64,000 bases of DNA from an uncultured Prevotellaceae bacterium (GCA_900319525.1 ONOU01000002.1:205071-269070), one strand, 5' to 3'. Positions 9,023 through 18,982 are shown, counted from the first letter of the stretch. The notes: generated by a model from the sequence alone, not told the origin. Numbers and translations: made by a program.

Positions 9023-9654
9023 TCGTCCTCGAGTATTAAATAGATTGTCGTGTCGCTCACATTATCGCCAAGATCATTGTATGCTGATTCGCTCAATGCT
9101 TCATGTCTAAGCACTGCATTGCCGTCAACACCGTTGCGAACAGTGAACGTGAATTCTCTGCCGTCGGTCAGAATAATCTTCAGCACATTCTCTCCCCCGC
9201 TTTCATGGCTCTCGGTGATTTCCCACCTTGCAATGCCAACTCCGCTCACGGCCATGAACACCGCAGCATCAAGTACATGGATCTCCGAGTCATACTCTAT
9301 GCTTGGCTCAATGCCGGCTTCTGCGGTTAGGTCAACCACCTTGACTGCATCACGCGCCTTGTATCGCTTCTTCTTTCCGGCACCGTCGCGGCACAGTATC
9401 GTCATGCTATAGATGCCGGATTCCAATGTCCCGTCATCCTCAAACACGGCAATGTTCCCGTCCATCCGAGCCTCATATCGACGCTCCTTCGAACCGCGTT
9501 TCAACACGATTTCAACAGGATAAGAAGGATTCGGAATAAATTCTGACACCGTTACCTCCGGCTCACCATTAACCATCGTTACCGTTTTCAGCGTCAGCGG
9601 GATCCCGAGCTGCATCCAGTTGCCTTGCACTGGCCTGATTCTGATTTCTTCCAT
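9019..9654 (-). CDS. Baseplate/tail-associated protein
   Basis: A 211-residue protein in the tail operon, upstream of the giant fibre gene and overlapping the 54-residue gene by 4 bases. The N-terminal half has beta-rich, Ig-like features (VEIVLKRGSKERRYEARMDG); the C-terminal part (ILTDGREFTFTVRNGVDGNA) resembles the short beta repeats of phage upper-baseplate and fibre-base proteins. No enzyme motif is visible. It probably links baseplate to fibre. Confidence 0.55.
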   Translation of the reverse strand: MEEIRIRPVQGNWMQLGIPLTLKTVTMVNGEPEVTVSEFIPNPSYPVEIVLKRGSKERRYEARMDGNIAVFEDDGTLESGIYSMTILCRDGAGKKKRYKARDAVKVVDLTAEAGIEPSIEYDSEIHVLDAAVFMAVSGVGIARWEITESHESGGENVLKIILTDGREFTFTVRNGVDGNAVLRHEALSESAYNDLGDNVSDTTIYLILEDE

Positions 9655-9662
9655 TTCGGTAG

Positions 9663-12239
9663 TTATGTTAGTTTCGTCAGTTTTTTCTCTATCAGTTTCA
9701 ACCTGGAATAGGCATCCGTCTCGCCGATGACATACGTCGGCGTGTCGTACGGGATGTCAAGTTTATACTCATAGCCGATGATGCGGCTCGTCTTGCTGCC
9801 ATTGGGCAAGGCGGCATTGCTGATGGTCACCTTTGCCCCCAGGTCAAGCAGACCATAGGTCTTGGGAGTGTTACCCTCTGCATTGCGGCCTCCGTAGGCA
9901 TACTTCCAGAAAATGTCGCTCATCATGTGGCAGGTGAACGTGAACTGGCCCTGCTGGATGGCGTCACGGTATGCCTTGGCAGTATTCAGCAGTTCGGTCT
10001 CGGCATCGGCCACGATGGTAAGTTCCGTAATCGCCTTCGGGTTCCAGCCCGTTAGGAAGAATGTGTCACCCACAGATGGGTACAGGTATTCATTCGGTAT
10101 TGACACACCATAGTCCTCGTTGCGGACAATGGTGTACACCTGCGTGTAGTTGTTGAAACCCACCTCAAAGGTCATACCCGCCAGCTTGAAGCCGTCACTT
10201 TGTACACTTCCCGGAGCGGTGAACACCGCCTGCAGCCTGTTCCCGTCCATAATGTACCGGGTGTCGAAATGGAACGCAGAGCCGTCGGCCTTGGTGGCCG
10301 TGATCTTATACTGCGTCCAGTTCTGACGCTCGACACTGTCATCTTCATGGACGATGTCCTGCACCTTCTGCTCAGTGGTCACCGAGGCAACCTTGAGGGC
10401 CATGCGAGGGAATATGTCGTCAAACACTACAGCAACCTCCACCGCCTTGGTGAAGTGATTGATGCCTGCCGCCTCAACATACCGCTTGCCGTTATTGCTG
10501 CCTCCGGTTTCGGGCAGGTGGATCCTGCGCTCGCCCACCTTGCTCAGCACTCCCGTATCATACACGGGTGTATAGTAGGATGACGGCAGGTCATTGACGT
10601 TGATGGTGCTCTCCACAAGCGAGAACTTCTCCCCTTCGCCGAACCCTTCTTGCCGTGCATACATCTTTGTTGAGCCGCTGATGAACCTGTAAATCTCGCT
10701 GATGCGCTTGGCCTCAAGCGAGTATTTGTTGTGGTGTGAGCGGTTAAGTGTGGCATAGTATTCATGCCCGTCATACACGAGTCTGAATTTCTTAGCAATA
10801 GTGTCGCTCGTTCCTGTGGCGACCAGCGACCAGCTCTCAACATCAAACGTGCCGCCACTGTAAACCTGCGAAGCATTGATTGTCGCCTTGACCGTCACAG
10901 TCATAGCACCGCGCTCGGCAAGCGTCTTGAGCGTATTGATGTTGATGGTGGCACGATAGACTACATTCTGCGAGCCCAGGTCAATGCCTTCTTCGGGGAC
11001 AGTGACCGTCGTGGCTGGATAAACAACCTGCTGGCCGTCCATATAGACGGTGAACACCACCGATGTGATCTTGTTGCGCTCGCTGCTTGCGATAGTGAAA
11101 GATGGGCTTACCGAGCCCGTGATACGGTATTGGTCAGGGTTGGCTGTCGCCGAATTAAGGTTGACGTTTTCGCCGCCTAAAACCATCTGCTTCGACCATG
11201 TTGCAATCTCATTTTCAATGATGGTACTCTCGCCGTTAACGCTGTCGGGAATCATGTCAAGCGTGAGCGGCTTTGCCGAGTCGATCACCCACCAGCCCGC
11301 GTTACTCGTGGTGTCGCTCTCCTCCGTGACCGTGAACTCCAGCTTGCGGTCGTAACCCTCTGGCACGTTCTGCGTCCCGCCGAAGGCATAGATGCGGTTG
11401 GCATAGGTTTGCTGATCACGGGCGATGTCCATACTCTCCACATTGTCGCCAAGTGTGAACACAAACGCCGAGTTGCTGATCTCGCATTTGCCGAAGTGGA
11501 TGGTGTAGCGGATATGCGACGAGCTGCCATCGGTGACCGTCTCATTCGTCACCCACCATTCGCACTGCCACTCTGTGGCCATCATGTTCAGTGCCTCGAT
11601 GATGGTCACGCCCTCATAGGAGAGGAACTTGACCTCCGCAGCCTTGGTCGCCGACGGGTGAATGGCCACGATATAGTCCAGGTCGTAGTAGATGGCCTTG
11701 ATGTTGAACAGCACCTGCTCGGCATGCACCAGCAGACGGTCGGTAAGCGACCACGAGGCCTCCATGCGTTCAAACATGTGGTCAACGCTCGCAGCCGTGG
11801 CTATCACCACCTGACCGTTCTGCACAGGCGACGAGTAGTAACTTTCGCTTTGGGCCGTCTCCACAATGGCCTCAACGCTGGTGTCCTTCACGACAACCAG
11901 CGTGTTGATATAGTTGGCGAAGATGAAGATGTGCGAGTCAAAACGCAATGAGTAGTCATAGCCGCCCGTCGCCTTGTTGTATCGCGGCATCTGCTCCTGT
12001 GTGATGTAGAAGTAGCCGAAGATAGGGTCATTGATATAGTCGCCGATAGCGAAGTTTACCGCATCAACAAGCGAGAACTCCAGCAGAATGAAGTCCTCCT
12101 GCATCAGCTTGAAGCGGCGCAGCGAGCGAGGGGTGATCAGCACAGTGGCTATCGTCTCTGTGCCTCCGCTCACCTTTCGCTTGATGTCAATGGTCGCTTT
12201 CGAGCGATGCTGGTGTCCTGTTATGTAACCGCTTGCCAT
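9663..12239 (-). CDS. Tail hub / baseplate protein
   Basis: An 858-residue protein that starts at the ATG overlapping the upstream frame's TAA (TAATG). The N-terminal region (MASGYITGHQHRSKATIDIK, GDYINDPIFGYFYITQEQMP) looks like the central tail hub proteins of Bacteroides siphophages. A middle region (EALNMMATEWQCEWWV) is similar to the gp27/gp44-like hub folds. No peptidase or muramidase motif is obvious. Gene order (tape measure, distal tail, hub, baseplate, fibre) supports the call. Confidence 0.7.
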   Translation of the reverse strand: MASGYITGHQHRSKATIDIKRKVSGGTETIATVLITPRSLRRFKLMQEDFILLEFSLVDAVNFAIGDYINDPIFGYFYITQEQMPRYNKATGGYDYSLRFDSHIFIFANYINTLVVVKDTSVEAIVETAQSESYYSSPVQNGQVVIATAASVDHMFERMEASWSLTDRLLVHAEQVLFNIKAIYYDLDYIVAIHPSATKAAEVKFLSYEGVTIIEALNMMATEWQCEWWVTNETVTDGSSSHIRYTIHFGKCEISNSAFVFTLGDNVESMDIARDQQTYANRIYAFGGTQNVPEGYDRKLEFTVTEESDTTSNAGWWVIDSAKPLTLDMIPDSVNGESTIIENEIATWSKQMVLGGENVNLNSATANPDQYRITGSVSPSFTIASSERNKITSVVFTVYMDGQQVVYPATTVTVPEEGIDLGSQNVVYRATININTLKTLAERGAMTVTVKATINASQVYSGGTFDVESWSLVATGTSDTIAKKFRLVYDGHEYYATLNRSHHNKYSLEAKRISEIYRFISGSTKMYARQEGFGEGEKFSLVESTINVNDLPSSYYTPVYDTGVLSKVGERRIHLPETGGSNNGKRYVEAAGINHFTKAVEVAVVFDDIFPRMALKVASVTTEQKVQDIVHEDDSVERQNWTQYKITATKADGSAFHFDTRYIMDGNRLQAVFTAPGSVQSDGFKLAGMTFEVGFNNYTQVYTIVRNEDYGVSIPNEYLYPSVGDTFFLTGWNPKAITELTIVADAETELLNTAKAYRDAIQQGQFTFTCHMMSDIFWKYAYGGRNAEGNTPKTYGLLDLGAKVTISNAALPNGSKTSRIIGYEYKLDIPYDTPTYVIGETDAYSRLKLIEKKLTKLT

Positions 12240-12328
12240 TACCCGTTCTCCTCTTCTTCATTATCGTTAGTTCCATTCAGCGTGAGCGAAACGACACCGT
12301 TGCCGGGCGTGCGCTCGACAAAACGCTA
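12239..12328 (-). other. In-frame coding extension beyond an amber codon
   Basis: After the TAG at 12328-12326, the frame of the distal tail gene stays open for 27 codons (RFVERTPGNGVVSLTLNG, then TNDNEEEENG). It closes with a TAA that overlaps the next gene's ATG, exactly the spacing expected of the original gene end. The extension looks like real protein. Either the TAG is a recent nonsense mutation (for example from CAG or AAG) or it is read through. Confidence 0.75.
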
Positions 12329-12733
12329 GGCGAACTTTGCCAACTGGCCGTTGTAGGCCGCAAACTGAGTACACGACAGGTACTGCAGCTTGAACCTGAT
12401 CTGCTGACCATAGACGGTGTAGGAAAGCAGTATGCCCTGGCCTGTGGCTGTTATCGCATCCATGAATGCCCTATAGCGTGTCAGGAACTGCTCGTAGGTG
12501 GCGGCTATCAGGTGCATCTCAAGCGTTAGCTCTCGGGCCTGGAATTGTGTGGGAGCCTGGATGTCTATCCGCTTGCCGCTCTCAAGGCGGCTCTCGTTGC
12601 TGACGCGCTCCTTGGCGGCGGCTGGTGCAAGCAGCGTCGCTATTGCGCCGTCACTCAATGACACGCCATAAAGGTCGAAGGCATCATCGTTGACACCCGC
12701 CCAGTTGAATATGTTGAGTTGTCCGTGAGGCAT
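12326..12733 (-). CDS. Distal tail protein, ended early by an amber codon
   Basis: A 135-residue protein (MPHGQLNIFNWAGVNDDAFD ...) between tape measure and hub, the usual place of the distal tail (Dit-like) protein that connects tube to baseplate. Its sequence ends ...AYNGQLAKFA at a TAG, yet the same frame continues for 27 plausible codons to a TAA coupled to the hub gene. The full-length form would be about 163 residues. The truncated form lacks the C-terminal strand region, which may matter for assembly. Start ATG at 12733 follows the tape-measure stop by 4 bases. Confidence 0.7.
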   Translation of the reverse strand: MPHGQLNIFNWAGVNDDAFDLYGVSLSDGAIATLLAPAAAKERVSNESRLESGKRIDIQAPTQFQARELTLEMHLIAATYEQFLTRYRAFMDAITATGQGILLSYTVYGQQIRFKLQYLSCTQFAAYNGQLAKFA

Positions 12734-12737
12734 ATCG

Positions 12738-15700
12738 TTATAGTTCCTTTATCTTGTTGGCTATCGTCTCTATCGCATCGCCATACTGTGAAGCGATTTT
12801 CGTGTATCGAGCAATGTCCTCCAGGTGGCCATTACCGATCAGCAGCAGGTTGCGCATCTCGTTCAACGTCGTACCCTGGGCATTGGTTACCACCGACAGC
12901 CCCTGTAGGGCACTCACGGCAGCAGACAGCGACTGGTTCTCGCGCTCCAGACCAATCTGGATGGCGGTCAACCTCCCGTTCAGCTCGTCACCCTGCTCCT
13001 GAGTGAACGAGGACACTGCCTTATACGCGCCACTGCCCTCGCCCGAGCTACCCCAATCAAACTGATCACGCAGCATCTCACGATCACGCAACGCCTGCTG
13101 CGTGATCTCGTCCCACTCCCTGCGAAGAGCATCCTGCTCCGCCTTGTCTATGCCGTCAGTTTCAGCCGCCTTGCGGAAGTTTTGGTACCAGCGGTCCAAC
13201 AGTGGCTTGTACTGATCAGCTACCAGGGCACCAATTATAGCGTTCTGCAAGTACTTCTCAAAGCTCTCGGCAAAGTCTTCTGAGGAACTGTCAAAGTCGG
13301 CGAGCATGGACTTGAACTCGCTCTCCACGTCGTCAAACGAAATGCCCGTCAGCCTCTCCGCATACGCCTCGGCCGCATCCTCCAGTTCGCTCCAGAACCC
13401 GATGTAATCGTCCATGTACTGCGCAGCATCCTTATAACCATCATCGGCGAGCTGTTTGATGTGGGCGTACACGTCTGGCGCGTCTTTCGCCACCTTGTGC
13501 ATCTGCTCCGAGGTGAGCGACCAAAACTGACCTGCACTGGAGATGCTCTTGCCAACAATAGCCGAAATGCGCTGCCATTCGCTCGCTGTGACACCACCGT
13601 CAATCTTGGAGTTCGATGAACTGCTGCCACCAATGCCCAGGAAACCGTTGTTATAAGCGGCTCCAGTTCGGCGCATCAGTTCTTGTGTGTTGCGCTGTGA
13701 CTGTTCGAGGTTCGCCTGCAACTGCTTATAGATAGCCTCAACATCGGAAAACGCGGCATCGCCCATTTCGTCGGTGAGTTCGTCCACGCTGCGCTTCAAG
13801 GCTTCGTTCGAGGCCGTCAGCCGCTCCATATCCTTGGCCAGCGTTTTGTCGCTCTCGCCCATCCCGGCGATGCCCCATGAACCCAGGGCGTTTCCCAGGG
13901 AGCCGATCGACTTGAGCGAGTTGGCCAATGCACCGATATAGTTGCCGCTCTGTAGGGCGGAAAACGCGTCCGTAGCGCTCTGAGCGGCGTTTGCAAAATC
14001 GGTAACGCCTTTGCCAAAGGCTGTATCCTCCAGCCCGAGTTGGCCAACGAGGTCAGTCATTGACTGGATGTTCGCGTTTACTTTTGTCGATATCTCGTTG
14101 ATCAGGTTCAGGGTATCAGTGAAACTAGTCTTGGCCTTGTCTGCAGCGGTAGCAGCCTTGCCAGTGGCCTTGTTAAGACCATTCGTCGCCTCCTCAAGTT
14201 CGTGATCGCTGTCTGCCAGGTTGTCAAACATGGATCTCAGCAATTTGTAGGCCGTGCTGCTGGGATCGAACTTGGCAAGGATCTCGTCAGCGTTCTCAAG
14301 GGTAATATCCTTAGCGTCAATCTCTATGCCCGTGGTCAGCTTAATCGCTTGACGCACTTCGTTGGCTTTCTTCACCGCATCTTGGTAACGCTGCTCGGCA
14401 GTGGCCAGGTCCTCCTGGGCACGTGCTGATTCCTGTTGCAGACGTTTGCGACGTTCAAGTTCGTTGATCGTCAAGCCCAAGCCCTTCTTCCACTCATTCT
14501 GGCGCTCAATGATTTCGCCCTCAATATTGTTGATTTGGTCACATACGGTCTTATAGTCCGTGGCACTTAGCGTGGAATCGTCAAGCAGCTTCTTCAACTC
14601 CCCGTTCAATTCCTCAAGGTGTTCAAGTGACAGGGCGTCGATGTCGCCGAAAATCTCATCCCAATTGATGCTGTCCTTAAATCGCTGAAAGGCTAAATTG
14701 TTCGCTGCATCCTGTTCCTGGCGGCGAAGTGACTGACGCGCACCCTCAGTCTCTGCATCCTCGATTTTCTTAGCATACTCCTGGGCAAGCGCCAAACGCT
14801 GCTGCTGATAGGTGCCGTATTCACGCAGAAAAGCAGTAAGCGCCGCAGTTTCGTTATCCTGGATTTCTTTTAGCGAATTGGCATATATCTGGTTGGCGGC
14901 ATCGACACGTTTTTTGAAGGCATCATTCTCCTCCTGCGTATAGGCTTCGTTGCTGGCCGCTTTCTTGTATTCCTCGCTTTCATAAAATTTTTTGCCCTCA
15001 TTTTTCTTCTGGGCATCCCACAGCTTCTTGGCTTCCTCGATACGTTTCTGGCGAAGATCCTCATACCACCTGGTTACAGATGTGATTTCTTTATCCCGGA
15101 CAAGTTCAATCTCAGCAAGAGTCTTTTTCGTGCCCTGGCGCATGGCACGGATTTCGGCCTCACGAACCTCCAGTTCCAGATCTGCAGACTTGCGACCTTG
15201 TTCTGTCATCTGGTGCAGATGTATTTCGGCTATCTTGTCATATTCATCAGCCTCCTGTTTGGCAATACGCGCCCGATCTCGGGCGGCTTTCTCAGCAGCA
15301 CGCTTTTGCTTGGCTATTTCTTTGGGGTCGTTATAAGTCGGTTCTTTCTTGGGAGTTGTAGTCTCTTCCTTGATTTCCTCAGTAATGCCATACATCTCCT
15401 TGTATAACTGGATACTCTCCAGTGTGGCCCGGTTAGATTTCTGTATGTCGTAGGCGAGCTCTTTGACACTCACACGGAAGTCCACAATGCCGTCAGTGGC
15501 ATTCTTGCCCCAACGGGTGGTCCACATGGTCGCCTTTTCAAGATCCTTCCAATCCTGGGCATCCATGTCTTTACCGTCACCCTGAGTGGCGAACTTGAAG
15601 AATTTCTTATATAGCTCAGTTCCTCTTGCTTTGCCATACTTGTCAATGAGTTTCTTATAGGCATCATCCAGTTTTTCCTGGACCACTTTGTCGTTAGCAT

Positions 15701-17090
15701 CCATCTGCTTATCGACAAATGACTTCAACTGACGGGCTGCGATTGACCGACGGATAGCATCAGTCAGTTTATCATACATCAGAGTCAGATCACCTACTTT
15801 CGCCCATTCAGCCTCAAGTCCGGCATAGTATTGGCCATATTGGTCAATAATCTGCTGCTTTATTTTCTTATATTCCTCGCTGCCCTCTTCCGCCTCAAGC
15901 AACTTCCTATAGAGGGCATCAAGTTTTGACATCTCACTTGCCGTGCTTGCATCAACACCTGCAGCTGCTTCTTCCAGGCTTTTCTGTGCTTCATCAAAGG
16001 CATCGGTGGCCGTTGCAGCCGCAACGATAGCCGAGACAAGAGCAGATAAAGCGACCGCCGCTGCAACGTAGGGATTAGCGAGCATCGACTTGTTGAGTGC
16101 ATCCTGAGCAACCTTGAGAATGGTTGTTTTTGCTGCAGCTGCAGCTGCAGCCACACCATGTGCCTGCTCAACCGCTGTGACAGTAATCACGGCTGCCTTA
16201 TAAACGCCATAATTGGCAATGAGAAAACCGATGGCCTTGGCAACAGCCTCATAGTTCTCGACCAGTTTGGTCACACCGGCGATGGCACCAGTGATAATAC
16301 CTTCACTCTTTGTTCCGATCTCATTGAATGCCGCATCCACTGCGTCACTGAGCATCGACATCTGACCCTCAATGGTCTTTGCGGCATTCTCACTCATGTT
16401 GAAGAATTTGCCGCCGGCACTGGTGGCATCAATAAACGCCTGCTGTACCTGCTGAGCGGATATCTTGCCCTTGCTCATCTCGTCTTTTAGCTGGGCAATG
16501 GACTTGCCGGTCTTTTCGGAGATTACAGCCAATGGGTTAAAGCCGGCATTAATCATCTGGAGCAGATCCTGTCCCATGAGTTTGCCAGTAGCACTCATCT
16601 GTGAGAACGCCAGCGACAGCTGCTGGAACTTGCCGCTCTCGCCCATCGATATGTCGCCTATGGCCTTGATATAGCCTGGCACCTTGGCAGCCTCAACATC
16701 GAAGCTCAGCATCGTCTGAGTCGCCTTGGTGATGTCGCCGAACTCAAGAGGGGATATCTTAGCATAGTCGCGAACCTGGGACATCAGCTCGTCAGCTTTT
16801 TCTTTGCTTCCGAGCATCGTGCGGATAGCGGTGTCCGCCTTCTGGAACTCACCACGGACACGCACCATGTCACCAATGAGCTGCTTGAACACAGCAGCGC
16901 CGCCGAAGGCCGCAAGGTACTTGCCCATGGAGCTGCCCATCGACTTGCCGATGCCGTCAAACTCACGCTGCATCTTGGCACCCTCGACCTTGACCTCTTC
17001 GGTGATGCGCCTCACCTGGGCCTTCACTTCCTCAGAGCCCGACTTGAAGGCTCTCGAGTCTAAACTGATGATAAACTTGACCTCTGACAT
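12738..17090 (-). CDS. Tail tape measure protein
   Basis: A 1450-residue protein. Residues about 50-250 carry the tape-measure N-terminal domain (MLGSKEKADELMSQVRDYAK, GQDLLQMINAGFNPL). Hydrophobic membrane-like segments follow near 285-360 (NPYVAAAVALSALVSAIVAA), and long charged coiled coil stretches lie at roughly 560-900 (RAAEKAARDRARIAKQEADE). Length, position after the tail chaperone and before the distal tail gene, and composition are typical. It sets tail length and probably takes part in DNA entry. A 1.45-kb-residue ruler predicts a tail near 200 nm by the usual 0.15 nm per residue rule. Confidence 0.92.
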   Translation of the reverse strand: MSEVKFIISLDSRAFKSGSEEVKAQVRRITEEVKVEGAKMQREFDGIGKSMGSSMGKYLAAFGGAAVFKQLIGDMVRVRGEFQKADTAIRTMLGSKEKADELMSQVRDYAKISPLEFGDITKATQTMLSFDVEAAKVPGYIKAIGDISMGESGKFQQLSLAFSQMSATGKLMGQDLLQMINAGFNPLAVISEKTGKSIAQLKDEMSKGKISAQQVQQAFIDATSAGGKFFNMSENAAKTIEGQMSMLSDAVDAAFNEIGTKSEGIITGAIAGVTKLVENYEAVAKAIGFLIANYGVYKAAVITVTAVEQAHGVAAAAAAAKTTILKVAQDALNKSMLANPYVAAAVALSALVSAIVAAATATDAFDEAQKSLEEAAAGVDASTASEMSKLDALYRKLLEAEEGSEEYKKIKQQIIDQYGQYYAGLEAEWAKVGDLTLMYDKLTDAIRRSIAARQLKSFVDKQMDANDKVVQEKLDDAYKKLIDKYGKARGTELYKKFFKFATQGDGKDMDAQDWKDLEKATMWTTRWGKNATDGIVDFRVSVKELAYDIQKSNRATLESIQLYKEMYGITEEIKEETTTPKKEPTYNDPKEIAKQKRAAEKAARDRARIAKQEADEYDKIAEIHLHQMTEQGRKSADLELEVREAEIRAMRQGTKKTLAEIELVRDKEITSVTRWYEDLRQKRIEEAKKLWDAQKKNEGKKFYESEEYKKAASNEAYTQEENDAFKKRVDAANQIYANSLKEIQDNETAALTAFLREYGTYQQQRLALAQEYAKKIEDAETEGARQSLRRQEQDAANNLAFQRFKDSINWDEIFGDIDALSLEHLEELNGELKKLLDDSTLSATDYKTVCDQINNIEGEIIERQNEWKKGLGLTINELERRKRLQQESARAQEDLATAEQRYQDAVKKANEVRQAIKLTTGIEIDAKDITLENADEILAKFDPSSTAYKLLRSMFDNLADSDHELEEATNGLNKATGKAATAADKAKTSFTDTLNLINEISTKVNANIQSMTDLVGQLGLEDTAFGKGVTDFANAAQSATDAFSALQSGNYIGALANSLKSIGSLGNALGSWGIAGMGESDKTLAKDMERLTASNEALKRSVDELTDEMGDAAFSDVEAIYKQLQANLEQSQRNTQELMRRTGAAYNNGFLGIGGSSSSNSKIDGGVTASEWQRISAIVGKSISSAGQFWSLTSEQMHKVAKDAPDVYAHIKQLADDGYKDAAQYMDDYIGFWSELEDAAEAYAERLTGISFDDVESEFKSMLADFDSSSEDFAESFEKYLQNAIIGALVADQYKPLLDRWYQNFRKAAETDGIDKAEQDALRREWDEITQQALRDREMLRDQFDWGSSGEGSGAYKAVSSFTQEQGDELNGRLTAIQIGLERENQSLSAAVSALQGLSVVTNAQGTTLNEMRNLLLIGNGHLEDIARYTKIASQYGDAIETIANKIKEL

Positions 17091-17771
17091 TTAACTGAAC
17101 ATTTCTGCAATTCGTTGCGCATTACTCGGATCATCACCGTCGATAACATCACCGTCAAGCAGGTGCAACGGCACACGCTTCCGCTCCTCCTCGCTCAGGA
17201 TCAACTGCGTCACCCGGTCCGCAAGCAATACTGTCAACGCAGCATACGACACGCCCCAGACCATGTACTCCAGCGTCCAGCCATAGCGCTGCAGCACCAC
17301 GTCGATCTGCTGGCCGAACAACGTCTTCCCACCGAAGGTTGGCGTGTCATTCTTCTTGTATGAGCTTACCTGACGCAACCGCTCCACCTCGCGGGCGATA
17401 CCGCTCGACTCCAGAAAATCATCCACCTGGGTACTCGACAGCAGCTCAATCAGCAGAGTCGTCAGCTCGCTCGATTCCACACGGCTCTCCAAGTATGATG
17501 CCCGCTCCTCGATCAGCCCCGATTCCATCGCCTCGTCACGGCCCTTGCAAGACCACAACGCAACCAGGCGGCAGCACTGCAGCCGGTCACGCTCCACCGC
17601 GCTGATTACGGCAACAACCGGATCAATGGCCATATCCAGACCAAGCAACTCCAGACCGCCCTTCAGCATCAGAGTCACGCCCAGCGAGGGCGGATATAGC
17701 GTAAAACGGCGCCCTTCTACCTCAATCTCATGCCGGCGTTCAAGCAGGATGTCTATACCTCGAGAATCCAT
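17091..17771 (-). CDS. Tail assembly chaperone-like protein
   Basis: A 226-residue protein between the tail tube gene and the tape measure gene, where siphophages encode their tail assembly chaperone. I chose ATG 17771 (MDSRGIDILLERRHEIEVEG) rather than an in-frame start at 17843, because the extra residues would be encoded by a strong hairpin at 17789-17840. Many Bacteroidetes phages encode a second chaperone form by frameshifting; I could not find a clear slippery site at this gene's end. The stop is directly next to the tape-measure ATG. Confidence 0.6.
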   Translation of the reverse strand: MDSRGIDILLERRHEIEVEGRRFTLYPPSLGVTLMLKGGLELLGLDMAIDPVVAVISAVERDRLQCCRLVALWSCKGRDEAMESGLIEERASYLESRVESSELTTLLIELLSSTQVDDFLESSGIAREVERLRQVSSYKKNDTPTFGGKTLFGQQIDVVLQRYGWTLEYMVWGVSYAALTVLLADRVTQLILSEEERKRVPLHLLDGDVIDGDDPSNAQRIAEMFS

Positions 17772-17788
17772 TCCTAATTTTGTAAATA

Positions 17789-17840
17789 TGTCTGCCTGCT
17801 GTATGGCACGCCTCGCGGGCACGCCGCCAGCAGGCAGACA
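17789..17840. terminator. 13-bp perfect hairpin between tail tube and chaperone genes
   Basis: TGTCTGCCTGCTG at 17789-17801 pairs perfectly with 17828-17840. It has no long U tract on the minus strand, so it may be a partial terminator or an mRNA stabiliser that lets the abundant tube protein be made in excess of the downstream proteins. Confidence 0.6.
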
Positions 17841-17872
17841 CAATTCTTGTCAATTAAATGAATAGATGCTTA

Positions 17873-18409
17873 TTAAGAATCACCCAGGGCCGTACCGCCA
17901 AGAGTGTACTTGCCGGCATTGGTGCTCGTGCCCTCGGTAAGCGTGACGGTGCCCCAGCTCAATTTCTTATTGATTGAACCAGAAGAGGGAAGCACGGGAT
18001 TGAAAGTGATTTCCCAGAAGGCACCCTCCTTAGCAGTGTACGTGTCAATGATGGTCACTGAGCCCTCACCGCAGTAGAAACCGGGAGCATTAACATTCTC
18101 AGGCTGCAAGCACAGTGATATATTCTGCCTCGTGTAGCCGTCATCGGTGCTTGCGTCAAGCAGTACGGCGGGAAGTTGGCGTCCCTGAGCCTTGCGGATT
18201 TTCATCACCAGCTCTGAGGAGCCAGCTTTGGTCTTCACAGCCTCTACCTCGCCACCTTCAATCTTAGCCTCCTCCTTTTCACCAGTCTGACCAGTCAGCT
18301 GGGTTGAGTCTTCTGCCGGTGTAGGCAAGAGGGCGTATGCATTGGCCGTCTTTAACGAGTTCATCTGCCCTACAACTATTTTGGGTTTACCCCATGATAT
18401 AACTGCCAT
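17873..18409 (-). CDS. Major tail tube protein
   Basis: A 178-residue protein (MAVISWGKPKIVVGQMNSLK). The size, beta-rich composition, C-terminal GTVTLTEGTSTNAGKYTLGG segment and position upstream of the chaperone and tape measure genes fit the tail tube subunit of siphophages. A strong hairpin follows the gene, consistent with high expression. Confidence 0.7.
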   Translation of the reverse strand: MAVISWGKPKIVVGQMNSLKTANAYALLPTPAEDSTQLTGQTGEKEEAKIEGGEVEAVKTKAGSSELVMKIRKAQGRQLPAVLLDASTDDGYTRQNISLCLQPENVNAPGFYCGEGSVTIIDTYTAKEGAFWEITFNPVLPSSGSINKKLSWGTVTLTEGTSTNAGKYTLGGTALGDS

Positions 18410-18421
18410 ATCTTTCTGTTT

Positions 18422-18982
18422 TTAGTGTTTAAAATAGTTTATTATCTTTGGAATGGACATTAAAACACGGACTATAATGATGCCTATTAAAATCCATTCT
18501 AATATCGTTAGAATGCCGTTGGGTGGCTTCTCTTTCACCTCTTCGCTCTGCTCGCGGTACAACTGGTATCCGGCTGCTGCCAACGAGTCAATGGCGCGTT
18601 GCTGGGTCGCAATGGTCTCTTCGTAGCGTTCGCATTGCAGCTGCAGGCTGTCACACGTGGCCTCCACGACTATCACCTCCGGTTTACCTGCGGTGCCAGC
18701 CTGACGCTGCACTTTGACGTTTGCCTGACCGCTGCGACCTGTCCAGGAGGCGCCCTCAGGCGTCGATAGCAGACTGTCAGCCGCTATCATCAGTGTCACA
18801 CTGCTCTCCGGAACGCTTACTGGATCCAGACGCTTGATGCTCACGCGGGCCACGCTGTCCACCAGGCGGGTCACGTGGGCCGATGCCGCCTCGCCCGTCA
18901 GGCTTGCGCTGCTCGTCTTTCGGCTGCTCGCGCATCCTACGCAAAACAGGGCAAGAAGCACTATACTTGCAACTGTTAGCAT
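18422..18982 (-). CDS. Lipoprotein spanin subunit (Rz1-like) with C-terminal membrane segment
   Basis: I take ATG 18982 (MLTVASIVLLALFCVGCASS): an N-terminal signal peptide ending in a lipobox with Cys, typical of an outer-membrane lipoprotein. It then continues through a helical periplasmic region (CDSLQLQCERYEETIATQQR) to a second hydrophobic segment near the C-terminus (ILEWILIGIIIVRVLM). The first 200 bases overlap the upstream gene in another frame, the nested layout typical of Rz/Rz1 genes. The combination of lipobox and C-terminal membrane helix also fits a unimolecular spanin, so it could act alone. Confidence 0.65.
   Translation of the reverse strand: MLTVASIVLLALFCVGCASSRKTSSASLTGEAASAHVTRLVDSVARVSIKRLDPVSVPESSVTLMIAADSLLSTPEGASWTGRSGQANVKVQRQAGTAGKPEVIVVEATCDSLQLQCERYEETIATQQRAIDSLAAAGYQLYREQSEEVKEKPPNGILTILEWILIGIIIVRVLMSIPKIINYFKH

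Noticed and set aside
12326-12328. Genome-wide TAG recoding as in some gut phages
   Set aside because: All other long phage genes are free of internal TAG, so only this single codon is unusual.
17091-17843. 250-residue version of the tail chaperone starting at 17843
   Set aside because: The extra N-terminal residues are encoded by a strong hairpin and look like noise; ATG 17771 is preferred.
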